From Candidatus Saccharibacteria bacterium UBA5145 (GTDB lineage: Bacteria; Patescibacteriota; Saccharimonadia; Saccharimonadales; UBA4665): a stretch of DNA of 39,695 nt. Shown here one piece after another: positions 25,301 to 33,782 of this stretch. The position numbers were made by a program, and so were the translations under genes. Every line of letters begins with the position of its first letter. Within the stretch, counting starts at the first letter, position 1. Where the stretch lies: NCBI GenBank assembly GCA_002413865.1, contig DHXX01000005.1, positions 1 to 39,695 of the forward strand. Direction: 5' to 3'. The notes under the pieces were generated by a model. The model searched no databases. It saw only the letters and a program-made list of their open reading frames with translations, and was not told where the DNA came from.

Positions 25301-28300
25301 AGCACCAACCGCAGCAACACCAGCACCACATGATCCCCAGCTCACTGCCACCCCTACTCCGCCAGAGATAACACACTGACCAGTTGCCACATCCGCCAGT
25401 CGAGAAAGTGCTGTCGTAGAGGATGCAAACAGTAAGTCACCTATTACGTAGCTGGACTGGCCGGTGCCACCGGCAGTCGCCGCCACAGTACCGGTCAAGT
25501 CAGCTGCCTGCAAAGCACTGGAGACAAAGTTGGTACCATTGCCGCGCAGGTACTGGCCAGTGGCTGCGCCACCGTTGAGTTTATAGCCCGTAACGGCATT
25601 GACAGTACCGGTGAAATTAGCAGTGGTTGCAGATAAACCACCTGCTAGGGTTTGGTTTCCGCTCATATCTAGCTGCCAAAGGTTTGCTGCGGCGGACCAG
25701 CCTCCGATTCTCAGGACGTTATCCGGATCGAGACCAAGGTTTACGGCAAAGGCGCCACCGCGGTGGAAGGACATGGCGGCAGCCCCACCATCTGTTGCAA
25801 AAGCCTCAAGTGTATAGGAATTGTTGGCGCCTAAGGTAGAGGTTGCTCCCTTATTTGATTGGAAGTATTTAAGGCCCGTAACTGTCTGCTGTGGAGTTAA
25901 GTACATTCCGTCGGTAACCGTGGCGGCGTTGCCGCCAATACTCAGGCTCGATGCCGTACCAGTTAGCCCCGTACCGTACCCTGTGAACGAGGTTGAGGAA
26001 GTAATGCCGGTAACCGTCAAACCTGAAGTGGGGTTGCTGGCCGAACCAATTTGCACGCTACCGACATCTGGCTGTAATTTTAGAAGGTTACAGCATCCAC
26101 TGGCGTAGCCGACGCGGTTGGTCCACTGGTTATCGATGTATGTCTGGATAGTTTGAGTGTTATCCGTGTCTTGGCCGATGGCGATACCGTCCCCGTTGTT
26201 CACACTATTATAGACGTCGAGTCTGCGACCCGATAACCCGCCGCCGATATTAGTATTGCCAGCTATGGCTACCGTACCGGTGAAGTTAGCAGCACTCGAG
26301 ATGGTCTGGCCGTTGATGAGGCCGGAGGATATCGTTCCGATGTTGCTCAGGTTACCGGCGTTATCAAGTCGAATCGTACCGCCGGTGCGTAGGTTGGCGG
26401 AGGTGTTTATATCGCCGCCTTGGACATCGAGCCGGTCACTGGCATTAGGGCTAGCGGTCCCGATGCCGACGTTGCCGTTCATGACAAACACATTGCCATT
26501 GAAATATCCCGCTGGCGCACTGGTATAAGGAGTTACATTAGGATTAAACCAACTTCCATTAGTTCCGCCCTGAGCATAGATTCCAGCGCCGCCTTCTCCA
26601 TACGTATCGCCATTACCACCGATAGCAGTCACTCCGCTACCGCCGCCGCTTACATACGTACCGTTTCCGCCATAAAACAGCCCGCCGGCATTACCGCCAA
26701 GATAAGTCCCATTCGTAGTATTACCTCCACTACCAGCACCAGGTATGCTGGAATTTCCTGCAAGCCAAGCTTCCGGCCAATAGGGATACCCTCTGCCTCC
26801 TCCTGTATAACTGCCGGTAGTTGCGGAAGATGAAGTTGTTTTTCCAACACTGTGAAGCTGTGCAACAGGCGTCGTCGTCCCGATGCCGACGTTGCCGTTG
26901 AATGTAGCTACTCCACCTGTTGGTGAAGTACTAGTACCTACGCTCAGATTACCGCTGGCGTCGAATTTACTCATGACGGCACCGGAGGAGTTCTGCAGCT
27001 GGAAGAGGTCAGCCGTTTGGCTAACTGCACCCTTGATGATGCCCCCAACGCTACCGGCGGCAGCGCTCTGAATGTTGAAGTTAGCTGATACTTGGAGACC
27101 AGTGCCGTTTTGGATGTAGCTGCCGGAACCAGATGGCAGGTCAGCTGCCTGGATGGCACTACTGACAAAGTTGGTGCCGTTGCCACGGAGATAGTTGCCT
27201 GTGGTCGCGGCCCCAGCGACCTGGAAGCCTGTTGTCGCATTGAGTGTTGCACCGGTGATTGCACCATTAGCAGCAATTGTAACAACTGGTACAGCCACGT
27301 TTCCAAAATGGAAGCCAATAGCATCACCTATAGCAAGAGCACTGCCCTGATAATATGCCAAACCATATGTAGGTGAATTACCGAAAGACCAAATAGGGTT
27401 TGGTACATTTAAAGAGTAAGCATTATTATGGAAACCAACATTACCGGTAGATATAACATTAGCTCCAGTCAGTGATCCAGCTGCCACAACGGTACCCGTG
27501 AAGTTAGCGGCGGAAGAGATGGTCTGGCCGTTGATGAGGCCGGAGGTAATGGTGCCGATGTTGCTCAGGTTACCGGCGTTATCAAGTCGAATCGTACCGC
27601 CGGTACGCAGGTTGGCAGAGGTGTTTATGTCGCCACCTTGGACATCGAGTTTGTAACTGGCACTCGCACTACCGATACCGACATTACCACCGCTGACCGC
27701 CAAGTAGCTGGTTGCGGTGGTCAATAGCTGTCCGTAACCGAGGTTAGCCCCTTGGTAGTAGCCAACATTTAGATTCGAGGAGCTTTCTACGCTTGGGGCT
27801 TCGTCGAGAGCCGTTATCTGCACGCTCGCAACATTCCAGTTGAATGCACCGGAACCGGGGGCCCCTCCTACGTACCAAAAGAATGAGCTCGAGCCAGCCA
27901 CGCCCAGTGTGGCGACCGCGTCATATTCTTGCCAACCGCCCGTACCTGCTACGGGAGTAGTCCATTGGTAATTGCCGCCGGTACCCATAGTGTTTGTAGC
28001 CCAGGCCATGGAGTAGCCAACTGGGATATTGGCCCAAATACGTACATGAGAACGGCTGTTCGGGCGGTAGCAAAAACCGTTTACGGCATTGTTTGTCCCA
28101 CTACAGATGCTATAAGCATAGAGGAAACCGCCATAACCGGGGGTCGGATTTGAATTTTGAGTTCCTGCACCGTCATAGCTAATTCTCAGTGTTTTACCTG
28201 ATGTGTTCGGGGCGTTAGCGTCTGCCACCGACGATATGGTGGTGTGTCCGCCAGCCGAGTTATCATAAACAGCATAGCCTGTAGTCCCATCAAGCATCTC

Positions 28301-31300
28301 GGAGTTTTGGTTCATAAGGCGGCCAGCCAGCGTTCCGTTTACGTTTATCTGGCCGCCATTGCGGAATGCGCCGCCATAATTTGTGCTGCTTTGCAGGATT
28401 ACTCCACCGTTCGCCCCCGAGTTATTCGCATCAACCAGTAGATTGCCGTTGGCAACGGTCAACTTCTGGCCGGGAGCCGTAGTGCCGATACCGACATTGC
28501 CAGTTGTTTTTTGTATCAACATCGCAGTAGTTGCCGTTTGGTCTACGCTAAATGATAAATCTTTTGTAACACTATAAAAATAAATTCTATCCGTAGCTGA
28601 GCCAGTGACAGAAGCATTTCCATAACCAAATCCACCGGCTTGCACTCCGCTAGAGGTATACATATCAACTGATGAATACCCATTTGCTGCCGTAGATTCA
28701 AGTCTCAATAAACCACTAGTACCCGCTGCTTTAATATGTAAAGGTTCGCCTGGACTCGTCGTCCCGATGCCGACGTTGCCGTTGAATGTAGCTACTCCCC
28801 CCGTTGGTGAAGTACTAGTACCTACGCTCAGATTACCGCTGGCGTCGAATTTACTCATGACGGCACCGGAGGAGTTCTGTAGCTGGAAGAGATCAGCCGT
28901 TTGGCTGGCCTGCCCCTTGATGATGACACCTGGGTAGGCCGCCGCAGCCTGAATGGCGAGCGGTACATTAGCATTGATGATCGACGTGTCAACACGGTTG
29001 ATGTTGATGCTTCCATTAGCCAATATACGAGTCAACGGGCTGGCGTTACTGTCCTGGAACTGCATCAGATCAGCGGTTTGACTAACTGCACCCTTGATGA
29101 TGCCGCCGACACTACCGGCGGCGGCGCTCTGGATGTCAAAGTTGGCCGATGATTGGAGGCCAGTGCCGTTTTGGATGTAGCCAGTGCCGCCGGAGGATGC
29201 CGCAAAGGAGCTGGCGTGCAAACCATCCACCATGTCGGCGTTCAGGTTGGTAACTACGGTGGTCGAGGTCACCGTCAGGGGTGCCGTGCCGGTGGCGACG
29301 GTGGAGATTAGTTGAGTGCCTTGAATCGTACTTGCAGTAGCAAGTGTTCCTGCCTGGGTTAGGCTGAGGGTATTCAAAGATCCGGCATCATTGTAAACAG
29401 CTAAGGTTCCAGAACTATCAAAGATATTTATACGGCTATTCGCTACATCACTTCTATTGAGAGTTAAGGCCCACGGACCGCCGGAAGAGTTGGTGATGGC
29501 AAGGCCCTGGGAAGTTCCCGCATTTACATTTAAGCTACCGGCTGTGGTAACTGTACCGGTGAAGTTGGCAGATCCATTAGTGTCGATTGTAAATCTTTCT
29601 ATTGGGGTTGTCTGACCCGTAAACATTCGAATAGCATTAGGCACACCAGTACTCGTGCGTGACATAAGAATAAGATCCCCAGCTGAGCTACCAGGACCCC
29701 CCGTATCCTGGATACCGATGAATGCGTCCGTAGCGTTGGACGGAATCGAAGCAATCCGGCCAAGCTTCAAGGTTAGTCCACCGCTGCTCGTCGTGTTGAC
29801 GGCGGCGCCAATGCTCGTCGCACCGTTCAGGCTCACCGCACCAGTACCCGTACCGAATGTACCGGCACCGGTTTGAGAGAAGTTACCACTACCCTGGCTA
29901 TAACCCGTCACGTTTTGGAGTGCTCGAGCAGCAGTGATAACATTTGTACTCCCGACTTGTAGCCCGCCATTTAGTAAGTTGACGTCCCCAGTACTAGGCG
30001 TCGCGATAGTAAGGACATTGCCACTAGTTGTATACAGTTGCGTTTGCTGGAATTGATCAATCAGGTTTGTGGAATTAAAGTTATTGCCCACAAATAGCGC
30101 CCCGTTATTGATGCGTCGAACCGTCACGTGATCGACGAGCGAGACCGCGTCAACCGAGGACGTGTAGTTCATTAGCCCCAAGACGCGGATGTATTTGGTG
30201 CCAACCGGGAAGTCCGGGTAAGCCGTGCCCTCACCGGTGGTAGTAGCGGTGTATTTGTGCCAGTTACCGTCGGTCGGCACCACCGTTCCAGTCGCGGCAA
30301 AGTAACAATACGATCCACACGGTGCCGTACTGATAACTGTCTTGCTGGCGTCGTAAGCTTTATAGCCAAAGTACATAATACCGGGGGTTGTCCCGGCAAC
30401 TGACTTCTTTATGTAGGCCTCTAGCTGAATGACATCCGTGACCGGGTTAACCGGAACATAGTCCACGCTCTCCAGTGTCTGCGGGCCGGTGAACTGGGCC
30501 GCTTGGTTGCCGGAATAGCCACCACTGACGATACCGGTGGTGCCCGTCCAGTTGACACTACCCTGCTCAAAATCGCCGTTGGCCACTAGGTTGTTGGTGC
30601 CGGCATCAGCCAGGTAAACACCACCTGAGGTCACGGCACCGGTAACCGCCAACGTTCCACCAATCGTACCATTACCACTAATATTAAATCCGGCAGCTTG
30701 TGGGGAAGCAGTCTGGTTTTGGATGTAGCCAGTGCCGCCAGAGGAAGCCGCAAACGAGCTGGCGTGCAAGCCATCCACCATATCAGCGTTCAGGTTGGTG
30801 ACTACGGTGGTCGAGGTCACCGTCAGGGGTGCCGTGCCAATGGCGACGGTGGAGATTAGTTGGGTGCCTTGAACGGTGCTACTGCCCGTGATGGCTCCGG
30901 TAACGCCGAGCGTACCGCCGAGCGTGGAAGCGCCAGTGCCAACGGCAAAAGTTTTACCTGCAGCGACAGCCAGATTACCATTGAAGGTAGATGTACTAGT
31001 TGCGGCACCAATGCTGAGCGTCGTAGCAGCGCCGGCAAAGTTAATCGTTGTAGCTATGGAGTTGAAAAGATTCTGAGTCGTAGCGTTGCCCACAACAATA
31101 CCGGCGTTCAAGCTGATAGTGCCGACGTTTTGGATCGTTGTCGTACCGGCGATTGTTGAGCCTATCACAACGTTGTTAGTTGAACTGGCCGTGCCATTAG
31201 TGCCAATGTTGATGTTTTGGGCAACGGCACCAGTGGTCGAGCCGATCTGAATCGTGTTGGCAATGCCGCCGGTGCCGATGTTGACGCCACCGGTGCCGGC

Positions 31301-32359
31301 TTGGAGGGTCGTGGTACTGGTGGAGTTGACGGAACCAAGCGTCGTCGGGTGGGCCGTCGCGCTGGCACCAAAACTACAGCCGTTGGTGCCGCAGTTGACG
31401 ACCACGCCAGTCGCACCGGTGATGTTGCCGATGGTCACCGTTTTGGCGTTGGCATTGGTACCGATATTGACGGCGCCGGTCGTGCCCGAATCCAAGCTGA
31501 TGGCACTGGCGCCGGTTGAGGTTAGCGCCAAGGTCGTGCCACCACTGATGGTCAGCGCCCCGGTGCTCGACAGCGTCGTCGTCGAACCGAGGCTAATCGT
31601 GCCGCCGCCGGCCTGCAGCGTGATGTTACCGGCGCTAGTACTCCAAGTACTGGCGGCGTTGCCGGTGATGGTCAAGGCCGTGGCGGCCGCGGCCTGCAAC
31701 AGCGGCGTCGTTAAGCTGGTGCCAACGACACCGGCGCCACTGATATTGAAGTTGCTGGTCGCTTGCTGGGTCGTGGTGTTTTGAATATAGCCCGTTTTGT
31801 CCAAACCGCCGAGTTTCTCGGAGTTAAAGGCCTGCGGCACGGCCGTGAACTGGACCCGCGGCGTCATTTCGGCGTCGGCGCCGACCTTAATCCCCAAGTA
31901 AATGTTGTCGGTGTTGAAGTCGACCGAGCCCGGCAAGGCCGTAACGCTACCGAGGTTGACCTGGAAAATGCCGCTGGTAACCGTGACTGTCTGCGTTTCC
32001 GTCCAGATATTGGAGCCGGCCGCCGCCACGGTGTAGATGCTGAAGACGATGCTGTAGCTACCATCGGTCACGTTGGTGCCGCTAGGGTTGACGAGTTTGC
32101 CCTGGAAGTTGATCTGGTGATTAATGCCGGTGGCGGCGCTAACGGTGTTACTGGCAGAGTAATAGGTGAAACCAAGACTAAGAAATACTAGTACGATGAG
32201 CGCCCAGGTTACCAATCGATTCAGCCGCAAACGATAGGCTCCGGCAGAACGTCCGGTGTTTAGCCGCCATGGCCGTCGCGACCCCAGTAGTGCGCCACTA
32301 ACCGTGCTCGCCGGCCTATCCGGCGTCTCAAAGGGGGCAAGGTCGTTTTTTAGTTCCAT
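22391..32359 (-). CDS. 3322-residue cell-anchored fibre with peptidase S74 chaperone domain
   Basis: Cytoplasmic N-terminus (MELKNDLAPFETPDR, like MELENNPTPVETLDM of the other fibre), membrane helix about 49-66, then a beta domain about 79-185 (HQINFQGKLVNPSG). Fibre repeats follow with jelly-roll, probably carbohydrate-binding domains at about 586-750 (NGDFEQGSVNW) and 1343-1523 (FFWYVGGAPGSGAFNW), a glycine-rich part about 1850-1943, and a NosD-like beta-helix about 2475-2810. VGIGT motifs are typical of phage-type fibres. The S74 domain begins SDARLKNII with Ser3042 and Lys3047, the spacing of the self-cleaving dyad of the endosialidase chaperone, then LGLIAQNVQSVFPE and a coiled-coil-like QEQQGQISSMQGDITALQQ. 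Unusually, about 180 residues follow, ending TYTFDYFVRQ. Self-cleavage after trimerisation is known for the family and inferred here. Confidence 0.93.
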   Translation of the reverse strand: MELKNDLAPFETPDRPASTVSGALLGSRRPWRLNTGRSAGAYRLRLNRLVTWALIVLVFLSLGFTYYSASNTVSAATGINHQINFQGKLVNPSGTNVTDGSYSIVFSIYTVAAAGSNIWTETQTVTVTSGIFQVNLGSVTALPGSVDFNTDNIYLGIKVGADAEMTPRVQFTAVPQAFNSEKLGGLDKTGYIQNTTTQQATSNFNISGAGVVGTSLTTPLLQAAAATALTITGNAASTWSTSAGNITLQAGGGTISLGSTTTLSSTGALTISGGTTLALTSTGASAISLDSGTTGAVNIGTNANAKTVTIGNITGATGVVVNCGTNGCSFGASATAHPTTLGSVNSTSTTTLQAGTGGVNIGTGGIANTIQIGSTTGAVAQNINIGTNGTASSTNNVVIGSTIAGTTTIQNVGTISLNAGIVVGNATTQNLFNSIATTINFAGAATTLSIGAATSTSTFNGNLAVAAGKTFAVGTGASTLGGTLGVTGAITGSSTVQGTQLISTVAIGTAPLTVTSTTVVTNLNADMVDGLHASSFAASSGGTGYIQNQTASPQAAGFNISGNGTIGGTLAVTGAVTSGGVYLADAGTNNLVANGDFEQGSVNWTGTTGIVSGGYSGNQAAQFTGPQTLESVDYVPVNPVTDVIQLEAYIKKSVAGTTPGIMYFGYKAYDASKTVISTAPCGSYCYFAATGTVVPTDGNWHKYTATTTGEGTAYPDFPVGTKYIRVLGLMNYTSSVDAVSLVDHVTVRRINNGALFVGNNFNSTNLIDQFQQTQLYTTSGNVLTIATPSTGDVNLLNGGLQVGSTNVITAARALQNVTGYSQGSGNFSQTGAGTFGTGTGAVSLNGATSIGAAVNTTSSGGLTLKLGRIASIPSNATDAFIGIQDTGGPGSSAGDLILMSRTSTGVPNAIRMFTGQTTPIERFTIDTNGSANFTGTVTTAGSLNVNAGTSQGLAITNSSGGPWALTLNRSDVANSRINIFDSSGTLAVYNDAGSLNTLSLTQAGTLATASTIQGTQLISTVATGTAPLTVTSTTVVTNLNADMVDGLHASSFAASSGGTGYIQNGTGLQSSANFDIQSAAAGSVGGIIKGAVSQTADLMQFQDSNASPLTRILANGSININRVDTSIINANVPLAIQAAAAYPGVIIKGQASQTADLFQLQNSSGAVMSKFDASGNLSVGTSTSPTGGVATFNGNVGIGTTSPGEPLHIKAAGTSGLLRLESTAANGYSSVDMYTSSGVQAGGFGYGNASVTGSATDRIYFYSVTKDLSFSVDQTATTAMLIQKTTGNVGIGTTAPGQKLTVANGNLLVDANNSGANGGVILQSSTNYGGAFRNGGQINVNGTLAGRLMNQNSEMLDGTTGYAVYDNSAGGHTTISSVADANAPNTSGKTLRISYDGAGTQNSNPTPGYGGFLYAYSICSGTNNAVNGFCYRPNSRSHVRIWANIPVGYSMAWATNTMGTGGNYQWTTPVAGTGGWQEYDAVATLGVAGSSSFFWYVGGAPGSGAFNWNVASVQITALDEAPSVESSSNLNVGYYQGANLGYGQLLTTATSYLAVSGGNVGIGSASASYKLDVQGGDINTSANLRTGGTIRLDNAGNLSNIGTITSGLINGQTISSAANFTGTVVAAGSLTGANVISTGNVGFHNNAYSLNVPNPIWSFGNSPTYGLAYYQGSALAIGDAIGFHFGNVAVPVVTIAANGAITGATLNATTGFQVAGAATTGNYLRGNGTNFVSSAIQAADLPSGSGSYIQNGTGLQVSANFNIQSAAAGSVGGIIKGAVSQTADLFQLQNSSGAVMSKFDASGNLSVGTSTSPTGGVATFNGNVGIGTTTPVAQLHSVGKTTSSSATTGSYTGGGRGYPYWPEAWLAGNSSIPGAGSGGNTTNGTYLGGNAGGLFYGGNGTYVSGGGSGVTAIGGNGDTYGEGGAGIYAQGGTNGSWFNPNVTPYTSAPAGYFNGNVFVMNGNVGIGTASPNASDRLDVQGGDINTSANLRTGGTIRLDNAGNLSNIGTISSGLINGQTISSAANFTGTVAIAGNTNIGGGLSGRRLDVYNSVNNGDGIAIGQDTDNTQTIQTYIDNQWTNRVGYASGCCNLLKLQPDVGSVQIGSASNPTSGLTVTGITSSTSFTGYGTGLTGTASSLSIGGNAATVTDGMYLTPQQTVTGLKYFQSNKGATSTLGANNSYTLEAFATDGGAAAMSFHRGGAFAVNLGLDPDNVLRIGGWSAAANLWQLDMSGNQTLAGGLSATTANFTGTVNAVTGYKLNGGAATGQYLRGNGTNFVSSALQAADLTGTVAATAGGTGQSSYVIGDLLFASSTTALSRLADVATGQCVISGGVGVAVSWGSCGAGVAAVGALDGGTANANGATISAGVLYLQSASASYAGLMNTTTQTLAGAKTFSGAATFNSTVTVAASQSLSLVGGNTASRPGSPTEGMLYYDTTTKDLLVYANGKWQADRSNSTIIVGTSAVGGASGAVASQSPDSADFVNASTTSAQTVINAAIAALPATGGSIFLMDGTYVVDGQINVPNNVSISGAGAATILKSKTTTGNNKVFANSNVTTGVGVTIQNLSIDGNGIGSYGIYFDHMSGGSIANVQIINMLSGCEILLSTSNYNTITGTTNTGGSGAGGICLLSSNNNTVIGNITNSNTSGGIYLSTASGNTVSGNTVSGNSNGGVILWSASTNNTITGNFLQNNVSGGVKTQTADNNTITGNNFQSNSVYGMLLDTSTNNTIAGNKFHDNGGASTNNSIYLTASDSNTITGNDITETSCTTNCYAINISDSTSDTNYLADNRFSSTPGTSTINNAGTGTVYANQSTAENGAKLVTRTANDAAAFQVQNATGAGVLTVDTTNGRVGIGTAVPFSTLQVAGNLTVGSAGTAGQTGNVQITTGGASPVSNRLTFGTDGLGWKFAISKNQAGTVSDLMTIQDNGNVGIGVAAPTALLTVGLNGAAGGGYTKSLTINGTASTTGCGTEGCPMLQLNQNGAAGDIWGIGVSATASLIISTQAAGTYNQRLFISRTANLTVGGTNACTIGTGTGATSCTSDARLKNIIGQSTGNLSKIMQLQSTYYSWKSDSTNTVRLGLIAQNVQSVFPEDITTGEDGYLQLDYGALVSPLIGAVQEQQGQISSMQGDITALQQTNLVNGGTINGNINLIGNLNVSGNSTLTSLEVTAGTQLDGDLLVKGNTTLSGSLTVMGSTNVVDITVNGHIITAGNAPLATIQAAAGSNAIATITGNDTSGTITITTGDPANNIAGISAPTFGELVKILFNQPFGKAPQVDLSPGDANAADLRWWRATATDSFSLNVKATPAPNTTYTFDYFVRQ
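26873..28908. repeat. Long near-identical repeats within the 3322-residue fibre gene
   Basis: About 150 bases at 26873-27022 recur at about 28757-28908 with only a few mismatches, encoding QTADLFQLQNSSGAVMSKF and VATFNGNVGIGTT. Two more pairs are about 26274-26415 with 27490-27645 (INGQTISSAANFTGT region) and about 29160-29330 with 30715-30880 (NADMVDGLHASSFAASSGG region). Synonymous positions are shared too, which points to recent duplication or gene conversion. Ends are approximate. Confidence 0.75.
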
Positions 32360-32409
32360 TTTTTATGTTTTTTGGTTTTTGGTTTTTTATCTTAAAATAA
32401 CCTGTTAGA

Positions 32410-32438
32410 AGTATATGCCCCAAGTTCGTCAAGCACAA
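32410..32438 (-). promoter_or_regulatory. Promoter of the 3322-residue fibre gene
   Basis: TTGTGC (32438-32433) and TATACT (32415-32410) on minus, 17 bases apart, identical in hexamers and spacing to 20934-20962. The leader to ATG 32359 is about 44 bases, extremely A-rich, and has no Shine-Dalgarno site. Confidence 0.7.
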
Positions 32439-32828
32439 GCAAAATAACAGAGATGGTTAGCTAATTTAAGGCTTCAAATGGACTAACGAAACGAAGCGAT
32501 TATTGGACGAAACGATTGTAGTAATTTTCACAAGTCGTTTTCTGGTTTCTGGCATGTTCTAGGGCCTATAAATATATAAAACATAGCCGTATAACTTCTT
32601 AGACTGCATATTTAGTAGTCATATCGACAACGAGTGCATTTTTATGAATTTGCCTATTCCTTACTATTATGAGCTAAAATTCTCAAAATTAGTTATCCAC
32701 AGGTCATCAAATATTGAACACAAAAGTGCGTTTTTGGCGGACACCATCCAAGCCATAACAAAGCCAATAAAGTGGAAAGTCGTATTAAGAACTACTGCAA
32801 ATACAGCAGTAATATAGCCCGTGACTGA
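32439..32828. other. Conserved upstream region with TTATCCACA; no gene
   Basis: The bases to about 32730 align with 20963-21240 before the other fibre gene. TTATCCACA is at 32693-32701, 334 bases from ATG 32359. Beyond it, TACTGC (32793-32798) and GCAGTA (32806-32811) form a small stem just past the stop of the gene at 32829. It has no proper T-run and is at best a weak terminator. Confidence 0.6.
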
Positions 32829-33782
32829 TCAGGTGATTGTAGATCGGTGCTGACGCCCGTTTTTTCGTCGAGTCCAAGGTGATCTCCGCAACAACAACGT
32901 TACCGCGACGCCAGTTATAACCACGAGAACCAGTAGGGTCAGCGGCCAGCGCCAAGCGTAAATATAGATCGATTTAGAGCTAAACTGATCCTGATCATCG
33001 TACCGATAATAGGCCGTGACCTTGTATTTACCTGATACGCCGGAATTCGCAATTGGTTCGAGGATTGTCACAAACCGCCGCGATGTTCCCGGCAAAAGCA
33101 CCGTTGATTGCGTATTGATAATTCCCTTGGCGACCATTTTGCCTTTCGGGTCGGTAACCGTCACATAGCCACGCGGCACAACGTGCACGTTGCCACCAGC
33201 TCGAAACCCTAGATTGACGGTACTTGGTATATTGTTCTTGGTATTGGCTGAAAATGATTGTAATAGCAGCCCGTAATCCTCGCCGCCGCGCTTTTTAACG
33301 AGCAGTAATGAAACCAACTCTTGTTTGAAACTGGCCTGGGCGCTGCCTGGCTGCTGCGCAGTACCAAGCGTTACGATGACCGCACCGTAATGACCGCCCG
33401 GCGCTAAGTCGGCTCGGTTTGAGATGGCCACTGGAATGGTTGTGGTTTGACCGTTTAGCACATTGACTACTTCCCCGTTCGGCAGGGTCATCCAGTTGGC
33501 CAGCCCATACTTATCCGACGGCACACCGGCCTGGCTGAACAGTAGGCCGCTCGTCTCGTCTAATGTTTTAAAATCAACTAGGCGAATCGTGCCAACCAGA
33601 TTTTTGCCGGTATGGTTTGTGAGCTCGACATTTGTGGTCGCTTCGACCAATCCGGAACTTATGATAATTTCCTTCTGAACCGGGGATATGGTAATGCCGT
33701 GCCCAGTATCGGCAGCCGCAAAATGCACTGCTAAGAATGAGATAAAAATACTGAGCGCTATGGCTTTAGCGACGAGTCGCAT
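32829..33782 (-). CDS. Secreted, C-terminally anchored DUF916-like protein (second of pair)
   Basis: A 317-residue product with a signal peptide (cleavage probably after AVHFAAA, about residue 24), two Ig-like beta domains (ITISPVQKEIIISSG, VELTNHTGKNLVGTIRLVD; VNLGFRAGGNVHVVPRGYVTVTD, GTSRRFVTILEP) and a C-terminal membrane helix (about 281-300) before a basic tail (RRSPWTRRKNGRQHR). This order matches the DUF916/DUF3324 type found beside WxL surface proteins in Gram-positive bacteria, where it binds peptidoglycan and WxL proteins. The match is by layout and motif style (SPVQKEI, APGGHYGAVIV). ATG 33782 overlaps the 3' end of the upstream gene by 17 bases, so the two are co-transcribed and probably translationally coupled. 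The full overlap leaves little room for another start. Confidence 0.85.
   Translation of the reverse strand: MRLVAKAIALSIFISFLAVHFAAADTGHGITISPVQKEIIISSGLVEATTNVELTNHTGKNLVGTIRLVDFKTLDETSGLLFSQAGVPSDKYGLANWMTLPNGEVVNVLNGQTTTIPVAISNRADLAPGGHYGAVIVTLGTAQQPGSAQASFKQELVSLLLVKKRGGEDYGLLLQSFSANTKNNIPSTVNLGFRAGGNVHVVPRGYVTVTDPKGKMVAKGIINTQSTVLLPGTSRRFVTILEPIANSGVSGKYKVTAYYRYDDQDQFSSKSIYIYAWRWPLTLLVLVVITGVAVTLLLRRSPWTRRKNGRQHRSTIT

Noticed and set aside
8052..32359. Prophage tail-fibre genes
   Set aside because: The fibre-like repeats and S74 domain recall phages, but each protein has an N-terminal membrane anchor and no capsid, terminase, portal or lysis genes are in the window.
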